A stretch of 64,000 bases of DNA, taken from assembly GCF_021887715.1 (NCBI RefSeq), contig NZ_JAIQXX010000002.1:1-64000 (forward strand). Reading direction: 5' to 3'. A program made the translations under genes and the position numbers. Source of the DNA: Winogradskyella immobilis. Its GTDB lineage: Bacteria; Bacteroidota; Bacteroidia; Flavobacteriales; Flavobacteriaceae. Positions 1-8,207 of the stretch are shown in pieces. Each line of letters begins with the position of its first letter. Within the stretch, counting starts at the first letter, position 1. The notes below the pieces were generated by a model. The model ran no database searches and was not told the origin of the DNA. It saw only the letters and a program-made list of their open reading frames with translations.

Positions 1-85
1 AGCTTCACCGTGTATACTAACCTTATTTCTCTCTTTTGTTCTTTCTGATTAATATATCTAATGTAATAGATTGTAAACTTAAGAC

Positions 86-209
86 GTGTATAATTAATTG
101 CTATGGCTAGTGCTTCTCACGAAAATTCCTTCGGAATTTCCTCTGGCAAGTATTTGTTTACTAAATTAGTTGCTGAACCACGCAACTAACTATACACCAA
201 ACGTTAGGC
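86..209 (+). repeat. attC-like imperfect palindromic repeat, copy A
   Basis: Outer arms GTGTATA (86-92) and TATACAC (191-197) are complementary. Inside are a hairpin AAATTCC/GGAATTT (123-129/133-139) and a hairpin TTAGTTGC/GCAACTAA (166-173/182-189). The right end reads GTTAGGC (203-209), which fits the GTTRRRY core of integron attC sites. A diverged copy lies at 2915-3046 and shares the inner block TTTGTTTACTAAATTAGTT. That it is a recombination site is inference; no integrase is in the window. The 85 bases before it hold nothing I can identify. Confidence 0.5.
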
Positions 210-247
210 ATAATTTACGCGATTCGCCTTGAAACAGAATTTAAAAT

Positions 248-647
248 ATGATTGAAAAAGAAAAAATAAAATCTTTTTATAATAAATATTTTGAAATCCT
301 AAAATTGGAAATCAAAGAATTAGGATGTAAACCGACTGAATTAAGGCATTTAATTTGGTAGGCTTGGAGAATTTTATTGTGTTATTAAAACAAACGGAAA
401 AAAAATTAGCGTGAAAACTACTGCTCAAAAATCTGGATTTGTTTCTATTAACAAGAAAACAATGGAATTATTTGACGAATTAATGGTTTTACAACTTATT
501 GATTTGGAATTTCACCAACTTTATTACAGAACTATGAAAGAAATAGAACCTTTGTGTAGAGTTTGGAAAGGAAACCTTAACAAATATGAATTAGATTTAT
601 CGAAATTAAAAACTATGCCTAACAATCTTAGAAATGAAAAACATTAG
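248..647 (+). pseudogene. frameshifted remnant of a small DUF6998-like protein gene
   Basis: An ATG at 248 opens a 37-codon reading frame ending ...TELRHLIW at a TAG (359-361). One base too many in the T run at 354-356 explains the stop. Reading from 357 in the next frame gives GRLGEFYCVIKTNGKKISVKTTAQKSG and runs without a stop to 647, so both halves look like one protein. From memory this resembles a small protein family common in Flavobacteria (DUF6998-like), whose members are longer between the CVIKTN and GKKISV segments, so an internal deletion is also likely. The GTG at 411 is therefore probably not a real start. The 3' end overlaps the next gene by 14 bases and contains ATGCCTAAC (614-622), the complement of the GTTAGGCAT at 203-211. 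Function unknown. Confidence 0.6.
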
Positions 648-1086
648 AATTATCATCACCTCATTTAGCTTTATTCTGCTTACTTCTTGTGCATTAAAAC
701 CAATTACTTCAGAATATACATTCATAAAAACTAACATAGAAAATGTTGAACTGAATGACCTAGGCAATGGAAATGTTCTGATTTATAACGGAGCAAATAT
801 TTTACACAAAATGGACAATACAGCTCGACTGAATATTTGGCTTGACCAAAAACCTCTTGGACAAATTAGACCAAGCGAATATGTAATTATAAACCTCAAA
901 AAAGGGAAACACCATTTTAAAGTATTACATATTGATGTTGTGAATATGAGAAGTGAACACGAAATTGAAATAGATAACAAAACCAAAATCATAAAAATAA
1001 AACCAACTATAACATCGAATAAATTAGAAATGACAAATGAGTTGCCTAAAAATTTCGATAAGTTTAAATATGCAGAGAAAAGATAA
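634..1086 (+). CDS. small lipoprotein, DUF2846-like
   Basis: 150 residues. The N-terminus is a lipoprotein signal (IIITSFSFILLTSC, Cys at 19), so the product is probably anchored to a membrane from the periplasmic side. The middle part (about 65-125) reads LNIWLDQKPLGQIRPSEYV, then a Gly-Lys-His turn and a beta-rich stretch. This matches the pattern of DUF2846-like proteins, in which a short surface-display beta domain carries a ligand-poor core. The protein encoded at 48952-49500 shows the same pattern. Function is unknown. It overlaps the remnant upstream and is followed by a short attC-like repeat, so it looks like cargo of a gene-cassette region. Confidence 0.65.
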   Translation: MKNIRIIITSFSFILLTSCALKPITSEYTFIKTNIENVELNDLGNGNVLIYNGANILHKMDNTARLNIWLDQKPLGQIRPSEYVIINLKKGKHHFKVLHIDVVNMRSEHEIEIDNKTKIIKIKPTITSNKLEMTNELPKNFDKFKYAEKR

Positions 1087-1090
1087 AAAA

Positions 1091-1122
1091 CGCAACTACT
1101 CATAGCCGAGACCGTTATGTGC
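1091..1122 (+). repeat. short attC-like site
   Basis: CGCAACTA, then CATAGCCGAGACC, then GTTATGTGC (1114-1122). It resembles the right part of copy A (CGCAACTAACTATACACCAAAC-GTTAGGC). Its last nine bases are the exact complement of GCACATAAC at 2915-2923, so the serine hydrolase gene lies between complementary ends. A related short copy lies at 3345-3372. Confidence 0.45.
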
Positions 1123-1203
1123 AATTTATGCATACAAAATGTAACATATTGTTATATACATATACTAATTACAACAAAATCAATCAATCAATCAATAACC
1201 TGA

Positions 1204-2910
1204 ATGAATTACTTTAATCAAGCTGTGATAATATGCATTTGCATATTTTTTTTAATACCAAAAATCGAAGCACAAAATATTGTAGAAAAAAAACCTTTTG
1301 AAATTAACCAAATAGAGCAAAAGATTGATCGTCTTTTAAAAAATTACAATTTTAAAAAGCCCGGTTTAGCAATAGGAGTTGTCTATAAGGATAACTTAGT
1401 AATTCAAAAGCAATATGGGCTTGCAAATGTGGAACATCAGATTCCTATAACTAAAAAAACGTCTTTTCACGTCGCTTCAGTTTCTAAACAATTTACCGCA
1501 TTTGCTCTTTTTCAGCTAGAAGATGAAGGAAAACTTTCATTGGAGGATGATATTAGAAAATACTTACCTGAGATGAATGAGTTTGATTTTAAAATAACGA
1601 TCAAACACCTTCTTAATCATACAAGTGGAATAAAAGATCAATGGAATTTATTGAGACTTGGAGGATGGCGTTTAAATGATTTTATTACTAATAGTCAAGT
1701 ACTTGAAATTCTTTTTAATCAAAAGTCATTGAATTTCAAACCGAATGAAGATTTTATGTATAGCAACTCGGGCTACACACTTTTAGCTGAAATTGTTTCA
1801 AGAGTGTCTGGAAAATCTTTTTCAGACTATACAAAGAAGCATATTTTTAATCCTTTGAAAATGTACAACACTCAATTTATAGATACGGAAGGTCAAATAA
1901 TAAAAAATAAAAGTTATTCATATTATAAAGAAGGTTCTTATTTTATTGAAGATGTGTTTAACAATATAAGTATAGGTGCTACAAACTTATCTACAACCAT
2001 TGAAGATTTAAGTAAATGGGCAATTAACTTTAATGAGAAAAATATTGGGAACGGTGAGGTTTTTCAAAAAATGAATAGATTAGAAAAACTTAATAACGGG
2101 AGTTTTTATGGCTATGCTAATGGGCAATTTATAAACGAATATAGAGGTTTAAAAAGAATAGAACATAGTGGTCAAGATGCAAGTTATATAGCATATTTAG
2201 GAAGATTTCCTAATCAAGGTATTAGTATTATATTCACAAGTAATAGTTCGGAGATTAATGGAAGTCAACTTGTAAGACAAATAACAGACATCTGTTTAAA
2301 TGAATATTTTCCCAAAAAACAGGCTAACAATAATATATCCAATAAATCATTAATAAGTAAAAAACCAATTAAAAAAAGCTTAGAAGAATTAAAATCTTTT
2401 GAGGGGTATTATTGGAATGAAAAAGACGATTATTCAAGGCAAATCAAACTTCAAAATAATACATTGCAATATATAAGAAATAAGACAGATAAGACTGCAT
2501 TAATTCCTGTCGACGATAATGAATTTGAGATGAAAATCGATGAATATGTTTCAGTACTTTTTAACCCTGAACAAGTAATCGTTACATTAGATGATGGAGA
2601 GAAGATTTTCTTGGATAAATATATTCCCGCAAATTATAGCTCGAATTCTTTAAAAGAGTTTGAAGGGAATTATTATAGTACTGAATTAAATTCTTATTAT
2701 ACTTTTTTTATTCAAAACGATACTCTTATAGCTAATCACCAAAGACTAGGAGATTTCAAAATGAAAGCAATCAAGAATGATTATTTTATTGGCAATAAAG
2801 GTTCCTTTCAAAAAGTAAAGTTTGTGAGAAATGATTTAGATGAGATATTAGGTTTTAAAGTATCTAGTAGTCGGGCAAAAAACGTTTCATTTAATAAAAT
2901 TATAGAATAA
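1204..2910 (+). CDS. secreted serine hydrolase, class C beta-lactamase / penicillin-binding protein-like
   Basis: 568 residues with a signal peptide (MNYFNQAVIICICIFFLIPKIEAQ). The catalytic motifs of the beta-lactamase class C / DD-peptidase fold are intact: SVSK (Ser92, Lys95), YSN (186-188) and HSG (321-323, in place of KTG). The catalytic domain spans about 35-365. A C-terminal beta-rich region of about 190 residues (380-568) resembles the lipocalin-like extensions common in Bacteroidetes members of this family. Likely an exported peptidase or esterase; the substrate cannot be told, and antibiotic hydrolysis is not implied. The gene stands alone between attC-like sites with complementary ends (1114-1122 and 2915-2923), which suggests arrival as a cassette. 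No clear promoter was found in the 80 bases upstream. Confidence 0.88.
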   Translation: MNYFNQAVIICICIFFLIPKIEAQNIVEKKPFEINQIEQKIDRLLKNYNFKKPGLAIGVVYKDNLVIQKQYGLANVEHQIPITKKTSFHVASVSKQFTAFALFQLEDEGKLSLEDDIRKYLPEMNEFDFKITIKHLLNHTSGIKDQWNLLRLGGWRLNDFITNSQVLEILFNQKSLNFKPNEDFMYSNSGYTLLAEIVSRVSGKSFSDYTKKHIFNPLKMYNTQFIDTEGQIIKNKSYSYYKEGSYFIEDVFNNISIGATNLSTTIEDLSKWAINFNEKNIGNGEVFQKMNRLEKLNNGSFYGYANGQFINEYRGLKRIEHSGQDASYIAYLGRFPNQGISIIFTSNSSEINGSQLVRQITDICLNEYFPKKQANNNISNKSLISKKPIKKSLEELKSFEGYYWNEKDDYSRQIKLQNNTLQYIRNKTDKTALIPVDDNEFEMKIDEYVSVLFNPEQVIVTLDDGEKIFLDKYIPANYSSNSLKEFEGNYYSTELNSYYTFFIQNDTLIANHQRLGDFKMKAIKNDYFIGNKGSFQKVKFVRNDLDEILGFKVSSSRAKNVSFNKIIE

Positions 2911-2914
2911 AACA

Positions 2915-3046
2915 GCACATAACACCATATATAATTTATTGCTAGTTTTAGATTGATTACGAAAATTCCGCTAGAATTTCCTATCTATGATTTGTTTACT
3001 AAATTAGTTTCTTAAACATGTAACAAACCATATACCAAACGATGAT
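2915..3046 (+). repeat. attC-like imperfect palindromic repeat, copy B
   Basis: Starts GCACATAAC, has the hairpin AAATTC/GAATTT, shares the block TTTGTTTACTAAATTAGTT with copy A and ends ACCATATACCAAACG before GATGATG. Outer arms (ATATA.../...ATATAC) correspond to those of copy A, but the right core is degenerate. It directly follows the serine hydrolase stop codon. Confidence 0.5.
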
Positions 3047-3122
3047 GTAGAATACGCCTGCGGTGTACTTTTGTCTATGCTGCTTCGCAGACAATACATC
3101 CAAAAGCAATTCTACATCATCG
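3040..3122 (+). repeat. long non-coding palindrome
   Basis: The 14-base arms CGATGATGTAGAAT (3040-3053) and ATTCTACATCATCG (3109-3122) are perfect complements. Further pairing occurs inside: CTTTTG/CAAAAG (3068-3073/3101-3106) and CTGC-TTC-GCAG at the centre. No reading frame is present. It could be a very small cassette with complementary ends, a mobile palindrome, or a structured RNA. Confidence 0.55.
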
Positions 3123-3396
3123 CTACGCTATGCCAATTGCTACAACACATTTAATCAGTTATTATTTACTAGTTTCGCCGCTAAGGCTAATTAACTCTAC
3201 ATATCAATCCCTATATGCAATTGGTTGCTCTTTTTTTGTTCCCAATAAAAGAAAAATCCAAGTTAAAGCTCGCCTTGCGAGCTAACTAAAGTCGATAATT
3301 GGCAATCATCAACACGATTTTTCATTATCTTCACAAAAAAACAGACAACTGCACATAGCGCAGCGTTGTCACAGGCTTGAGACACTCTGAATAAAA
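3123..3396. other. non-coding stretch with hairpin and short attC-like copy
   Basis: No gene seen. It contains a hairpin AGCTCGC-CTT-GCGAGCT (3267-3283) and, at 3345-3372, a sequence (ACAACTGCACATAGCGCAGC, then GTTGTCAC) like the short site at 1091-1122. This second site marks the edge of the accessory patch against pheS. Confidence 0.4.
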
Positions 3397-4416
3397 CTAA
3401 AACGCGCTCTTAAACTGTTCTAAAAAGCGCACGTCGTTTTCACTTAACAAACGGATATCACTAATTTGATGAAGTAACAATGCTATACGGTCTATTCCCA
3501 TACCAAACGCAAAACCAGAATATTCTTTAGAGTCAATACCACAATTATCCAATACGTTAGGATCTACCATACCACAGCCCATAATCTCTAACCAACCTGT
3601 ACCTTTGGTCATTTTGTAATCGGTTTCGGTTTCTAAACCCCAATACACATCGACTTCAGCACTTGGTTCTGTAAACGGAAAATACGATGGACGCAAACGT
3701 ATTTTAGACTTACCAAACATCTCGGTTGTAAAATACTGCAAGGTTTGTTTTAAATCTGCAAAACTCACATCCTTATCGATATACAATCCTTCTACCTGAT
3801 GAAAAAAGCAGTGTGAGCGTGCTGATATAGCTTCGTTTCTGTAAACACGACCTGGTGAAATGGTACGAATCGGTGGTTTGTTATTTTCCATATAACGTAC
3901 TTGTACCGAACTGGTGTGTGTACGTAATAAAATATCAGGATTGGTTTGCACAAAAAATGTGTCTTGCATATCTCTAGCTGGATGATATTCAGGTAAATTT
4001 AATGCTGTAAAATTATGCCAATCGTCTTCAATCTCTGGACCTTCGCTAACATTAAATCCAATACTAGAAAAAATATCTATAATACGATTTTTAACTATAG
4101 AAATTGGATGACGTGCTCCAATAGAAATGGGTTCTCCTGGGCGCGACAAATCTCCATAAACTCCTTGATCGTCTTCTTTGTTTTCTATAGCTTCTTTTAA
4201 ACTATTTACTTTATTCTGCGCTGTATTCTTTAGCTCATTAATAATCTGTCCAAACTCTTTCTTCTGGTCATTAGCCACATGCTTAAGCTCTGCATAAAAC
4301 TCAGTAAGTAATCCTTTTTTACCTAAATATTTTATACGAAACGCTTCAATCTCTTCTTTAGATTGTGCTTTAAACGCTTCTGCTTCTACGATGAGTTCTC
4401 TTATCTTATCTATCAT
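3397..4416 (-). CDS. pheS: phenylalanine--tRNA ligase alpha subunit
   Basis: 339 residues, the normal length of bacterial PheS. It is the catalytic subunit of the alpha2-beta2 enzyme that charges tRNA-Phe in the cytoplasm. The N-terminal 90 residues form the helical tRNA-binding arm (EIEAFRIKYLGKKGLLTEF). Class II synthetase motifs follow: motif 2 around YRNEAISARSHCFFHQVEGL and motif 3 at GFAFGMGIDRIALLL near the end. The initiator ATG at 4416 starts MIDKIRELI. pheT is not adjacent, as is usual in Bacteroidetes. A TAAATTTG -10 element lies about 55 bases upstream. Identification is secure. Confidence 0.97.
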   Translation of the reverse strand: MIDKIRELIVEAEAFKAQSKEEIEAFRIKYLGKKGLLTEFYAELKHVANDQKKEFGQIINELKNTAQNKVNSLKEAIENKEDDQGVYGDLSRPGEPISIGARHPISIVKNRIIDIFSSIGFNVSEGPEIEDDWHNFTALNLPEYHPARDMQDTFFVQTNPDILLRTHTSSVQVRYMENNKPPIRTISPGRVYRNEAISARSHCFFHQVEGLYIDKDVSFADLKQTLQYFTTEMFGKSKIRLRPSYFPFTEPSAEVDVYWGLETETDYKMTKGTGWLEIMGCGMVDPNVLDNCGIDSKEYSGFAFGMGIDRIALLLHQISDIRLLSENDVRFLEQFKSAF

Positions 4417-4470
4417 AATAATGCTGTTCCGATAGTTATCAGAATTAATTCAGTATCGCCATTGAATCGG

Positions 4471-4478
4471 CAAATTTA
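4471..4478 (-). promoter_or_regulatory. -10 element for pheS
   Basis: Minus-strand TAAATTTG fits the Bacteroidetes consensus TAnnTTTG. No clear TTG -35 at 17-20 bases. Confidence 0.45.
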
Positions 4479-4536
4479 ATCTTTTTTTCTGAGTTGAGTT
4501 GGCTATTTTTAGCTTTGATTATTTTCAAATTAACTG

Positions 4537-4893
4537 TTAGTCAATATATTCAGTTTCTAGAAAATAGTTGACTATAGCTTCTTTCATAAGCACACTTTGC
4601 TCACCTGCTTTTAAATGTGGTAATTGTGCTTTTACCTTATAATGCGGCCAACCTTCATCATCTACATAATCAAATTCATAAAACCCATATGGCTCTAGTA
4701 ATTTACAAATAGCGATATGCATTAAATCGAGTTTATGGTCTTTTTTATAATCGCGATGCAACTGTCCAAGTTCTTGTAAACCGATTAAATATATAATAGA
4801 ATCTAAGTCTAAAGGATCACCATCTGCAAACTGTTGCGATAATTTATCGACAACATTTTTCCAACGTTCTTTTAATTGTTCGTCTCTAGACAT
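4537..4893 (-). CDS. conserved hypothetical protein
   Basis: 118 residues, acidic, no signal peptide or membrane segment. Predicted helical at the N-terminus (MSRDEQLKERWKNVVDKL), with the motifs DLDSIIYLIGLQELG and LMHIAICKLLEPYGFYEFD. The spacing of hydrophobics suggests a small soluble, mostly helical protein. I recognise it only as a protein of unknown function conserved in Flavobacteria next to housekeeping genes. It has its own -10 element (TAACTTTG) and lies 120 bases upstream of pheS on the same strand. Confidence 0.75.
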   Translation of the reverse strand: MSRDEQLKERWKNVVDKLSQQFADGDPLDLDSIIYLIGLQELGQLHRDYKKDHKLDLMHIAICKLLEPYGFYEFDYVDDEGWPHYKVKAQLPHLKAGEQSVLMKEAIVNYFLETEYID

Positions 4894-4927
4894 AATTTAA
4901 GTCTACATTTTGGCGTTATACAAGAGG

Positions 4928-4935
4928 CAAAGTTA
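4928..4935 (-). promoter_or_regulatory. -10 element for the 118-residue protein gene
   Basis: Minus-strand TAACTTTG, 35 bases before the ATG at 4893; fits TAnnTTTG. Confidence 0.45.
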
Positions 4936-5049
4936 CTTTATATTTTGTCTATGAATCAACAAAAAACAAATTTTATAGAACAATTTCTACCTTAACACAC
5001 GTCTGTTTTCTATATCGTTAGATAAATGATAGAACTTAAAAAAATCGTG

Positions 5050-5057
5050 TACTTTTG
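5050..5057 (+). promoter_or_regulatory. -10 element for the CvpA-like gene
   Basis: TACTTTTG, 17 bases before the ATG at 5075; fits TAnnTTTG. A good -35 is not evident. Confidence 0.5.
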
Positions 5058-5074
5058 TTTAAACTACCAATCTT

Positions 5075-5584
5075 ATGAACATCATTGATATTGTTTTAGG
5101 CGCGCTATTGCTATTTGGGTTATTGCGTGGATTATTTAAAGGGCTTTTTGTAGAAGTCGCTTCACTTTTAGCTTTAATACTTGGGCTTTATGGCGCGATT
5201 CATTTTAGTAATTTCGCAGCCGATTTTTTACAAATTAGAACCGAATGGGAAGAAAAAACCATTAATATCACGGCTTTTGCTATCACTTTTGTTATTATTG
5301 TTTTAGCCATTAGTTTAGCAGGAAAAGCATTAACTAAACTCGCTGATTTTGCAGCTTTAGGTATGCTTAATAAACTATTAGGAGGTGTTTTTGGTGTTTT
5401 AAAAATAGGGCTTATTCTCAGTGTTTTATTAATTGTTTTAGATAAAATGAATAATACATTGACCTTTATAGAAGAAGATAATATTAATGAAAGTGTACTC
5501 TACAAACCTGTAAAATCTATGGCGCCTACTATTTTTCCAAGTATTATTGCTAATGAAACTTCTGAAGATAAAAATCAAGCTTAA
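5075..5584 (+). CDS. CvpA family inner-membrane protein
   Basis: 169 residues with four hydrophobic segments (about 2-20, 25-45, 65-85, 100-122). The N-terminal pattern MNIIDIVLGALLLFGLLRGLFKG, with the LRGxxKG turn, is typical of the CvpA / colicin V production family. These proteins sit in the inner membrane; their molecular role is poorly defined and has been linked to envelope stress and secretion. A hydrophilic tail follows residue 130. The stop codon overlaps that of the convergent SulP gene by four bases, leaving no room for a terminator. Preceded by a TACTTTTG -10 element. Confidence 0.85.
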   Translation: MNIIDIVLGALLLFGLLRGLFKGLFVEVASLLALILGLYGAIHFSNFAADFLQIRTEWEEKTINITAFAITFVIIVLAISLAGKALTKLADFAALGMLNKLLGGVFGVLKIGLILSVLLIVLDKMNNTLTFIEEDNINESVLYKPVKSMAPTIFPSIIANETSEDKNQA

Positions 5585-7455
5585 ACCACGTCTTCAACAT
5601 TTTCTTTTAGCCAAATAACACACTCATTAAACGTAGTAAAAACATGCTCTTCTGAGATTAATTGTGGTATAAGGCCTATTCGCTCAAACATATAACGCGG
5701 TTGTCTTTGAATATCAACAAGCAAAACAGGTTTACTTGCTTTTTCTAAATCAATTAATATATCCTCAAGGGCATAAAGTCCGGATTGATCTATGTATTGC
5801 ATACGATCCATACGTATAATTACATGTGTGGCGATTTCGGGTATTTGGCTTGCTAATTGCTGAAAATCACTTTTTGATCCAAAAAATAATGGGCCTTTAA
5901 TATGTTTAATGAATACTTCTCCTTTAAGGTTTTTGGGGAAATTACCTTCGTCATCCCAAGCTTTTTCTTCTAATAATGGTTTTACATCAGAATTCTCGGC
6001 TGTTAGTTCACCTATCTTTTTCATAAACATTAATGATGATAGAACTAAGCCAATACCAACTGCGTAAACTAAATTCCAGAACGTAGATAATATTAACACT
6101 ACGATCATTACAATAACTTCAGAACTTAATTTTAAAGGTCCTATTTTAATGTCTTTTGGTAAACTAGGAATGGCTTTTAAACCTTTATAATCCATAACTC
6201 CGATACCTACCGTGATTAATATCCCTGCTAAAACTGCTGCAGGAATCTGAGATGCAATCGGCCCTAAACCAAGAAGAATAACAAAAAGCATTAGTCCTGC
6301 TATCATTCCTGAAAGTCGTGTTTTTCCACCAGAATTGATATTCACAACGGTTCTAATTGTTGCTCCTGCACCAGGAATTCCACCAAAAATAGCAGCTATA
6401 CTATTACCAATGCCTTGCCCAACTAATTCTTTATTAGGTTTATGCTTAGTTTTAGTCATATTATCTGCCACAACACTAGTTAATAATGAATCTATAGCAC
6501 CTAACAATGCCAGAGTTAAAGCTGTAAAGAAATATGGTGTTATACTAGCTAAGTTAAATTTTGTGAAAATATCTAGGTTGGGTATTGGCAATCCTCCTGG
6601 TATTTCTTCTATAGGCCTATAATCTAATCCAAATCCATACGCAATCCCAGACATTACTACAAGTGCTACTAGAGTGCTAGGTATGGCCTTTGTAATGCGC
6701 TTAAACCCATAAATAATTAAGATTGTTCCAAGTACCAAAATTAATTCTAGCCAATTGATATGCTTAATTGCTCTTGGCAATATTTTAATTGCACCTAAAA
6801 CACCTGAAGCTTCTTTCCCTGCTAAGGTTTGAGCTTCTTTAAGTCGATCTTCTTGAGTCAAAGCCTTACCAAAGTCAACATTATTTTTATAATCTGTTAA
6901 ATTTAATGTGCCATCTTCTTTCTTATCTTTAATATCATTTAAATGACGATCTAAAATAGATTGCTCAACTTTAGTATCAAATTTATCTACATAGTCATTA
7001 TCTTCTTTAGGGTAATACCCAATTGCTGGTAAGATTTGTGTGATTAAGATAATAACCCCAATAGCCGTCATAAAACCAGATACTACTGGATAAGGAATGT
7101 ATCTAATATACCTGCCTAAACCAATAACTCCTAACCCAACTTGCATTAAGCCTGCTAGAAGAAAAACAGTTAAAATTGCTGGTAATGCACTACTAACGTC
7201 TCCATTATTTGCGGCAATAATTCCTGCAATTACTATAGTACTCACAGCTGTCATGGGTGCCGTTGGACCAGATATTTGCGTATTTGTGCCTCCAAAAAGC
7301 GCAGCGAAAAAACTAATAAATATAGCTCCGTATAATCCTGCTGTAGGACCTAAGCCCGAAGCAACACCAAAAGCCAATGCCAATGGTAATGCTATAATAC
7401 CTGAGGTAATACCTCCAAAAGCATCACCCCGTAAATTGGAAAAGAAGTTTTTCAT
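5581..7455 (-). CDS. SulP family anion (probable bicarbonate) transporter with STAS domain
   Basis: 624 residues. The N-terminus DAFGGITSGIIALPLALAFGVASGLGP is the first SulP helix; 10-14 membrane segments run to about 475, and a C-terminal STAS domain (about 515-610, HVIIRMDRMQYIDQSGLYAL) follows. Residues about 149-215 form a charged, Lys/Asp/Glu-rich loop between helices that is longer than the equivalent loop of the second SulP protein here. SulP proteins carry sulfate, bicarbonate or other anions, often with sodium. The adjacent carbonic anhydrase favours bicarbonate, but this is inference. It is separated from the downstream DUF2490 gene by 53 bases and probably belongs to the same minus-strand unit. 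Confidence 0.92.
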   Translation of the reverse strand: MKNFFSNLRGDAFGGITSGIIALPLALAFGVASGLGPTAGLYGAIFISFFAALFGGTNTQISGPTAPMTAVSTIVIAGIIAANNGDVSSALPAILTVFLLAGLMQVGLGVIGLGRYIRYIPYPVVSGFMTAIGVIILITQILPAIGYYPKEDNDYVDKFDTKVEQSILDRHLNDIKDKKEDGTLNLTDYKNNVDFGKALTQEDRLKEAQTLAGKEASGVLGAIKILPRAIKHINWLELILVLGTILIIYGFKRITKAIPSTLVALVVMSGIAYGFGLDYRPIEEIPGGLPIPNLDIFTKFNLASITPYFFTALTLALLGAIDSLLTSVVADNMTKTKHKPNKELVGQGIGNSIAAIFGGIPGAGATIRTVVNINSGGKTRLSGMIAGLMLFVILLGLGPIASQIPAAVLAGILITVGIGVMDYKGLKAIPSLPKDIKIGPLKLSSEVIVMIVVLILSTFWNLVYAVGIGLVLSSLMFMKKIGELTAENSDVKPLLEEKAWDDEGNFPKNLKGEVFIKHIKGPLFFGSKSDFQQLASQIPEIATHVIIRMDRMQYIDQSGLYALEDILIDLEKASKPVLLVDIQRQPRYMFERIGLIPQLISEEHVFTTFNECVIWLKENVEDVV

Positions 7456-7508
7456 GATTTGCTGGTTTTATGAAGTAAAAATAAGTTTAAAATTAAACTA
7501 ATTTTAAT

Positions 7509-8195
7509 TTAAAAATTGACAAAGGTTATAATATTCAATTGATCTCGTCCTGAGCGTTCAAAAAATTGATTTAAATATCCTAATTCTACTCTTACATTTT
7601 TGCTGAATTTATAGCCTAAACCACCATAAACACGATTTCTATCAAAAATTGATGAATCCCCATTTAAAAAGATTTCATTGTAAGCAGAAAGGTATAATTT
7701 TCGTTTATCGATATCATTCTCATCAAGAACTTTTCTTCCTAAAGGAATATTAAGATTTAAAAAATACCTGAAACGCACCCTAAAATCGTCTTCTATAAAA
7801 CGTTGTTCAAAACGGTAACGATGGCTTAATGCGATACCCAAAAACTTTTGCTTAGTCGTAAATTGCTGAAAAATACGATGTTCATTTACATCAAAAGTTT
7901 CATCGGTATTTCCTATAAAATTACGCGATAGAATATATCCATAACCTAAAAGTATATTGTTATTGTTTTCGGTTAAGTTGTACCCTAAACCTGTTCTTAA
8001 TAACAACTGCTCTAGGTCACCAATGGTATTGTAATTACGATATTGAACTTCGTTATGAATATTCCAACCTTTATCTAATTTTTTACTGCCAATGTAAATA
8101 AGCCAATTTCCAAAATTACTCTCTTGCGCAGAAGAAAAAATTGGCAGCATTAGCGCAAATGCCAATACTGCCAATTTTAATTGTTTTGTTTTCAA
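7509..8195 (-). CDS. DUF2490 family outer-membrane beta-barrel protein
   Basis: 228 residues with a signal peptide (MKTKQLKLAVLAFALMLPIFSSAQ). The mature part begins NFGNWLIYIGSKKLDKGW and alternates aromatic and polar residues through to the C-terminal Phe of NIITFVNF, as in outer-membrane barrels. The pattern matches DUF2490. Lies 12 bases after the carbonic anhydrase and before the SulP gene on the same strand, so it may be a pore supplying anions to the inner-membrane carriers; that role is inferred from position only. Confidence 0.8.
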   Translation of the reverse strand: MKTKQLKLAVLAFALMLPIFSSAQESNFGNWLIYIGSKKLDKGWNIHNEVQYRNYNTIGDLEQLLLRTGLGYNLTENNNNILLGYGYILSRNFIGNTDETFDVNEHRIFQQFTTKQKFLGIALSHRYRFEQRFIEDDFRVRFRYFLNLNIPLGRKVLDENDIDKRKLYLSAYNEIFLNGDSSIFDRNRVYGGLGYKFSKNVRVELGYLNQFFERSGRDQLNIITFVNF

Positions 8196-8207
8196 ACTAG
8201 TTCGTTT

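Noticed and set aside
411-647. GTG-started gene of 78 residues
   Set aside because: Frame continues upstream to 357 and joins the ATG at 248 through one extra base, so it is the 3' half of a broken gene.
783-1133. Open frame on the minus strand of the lipoprotein gene
   Set aside because: Antisense of a coding gene with signal peptide; no family features.
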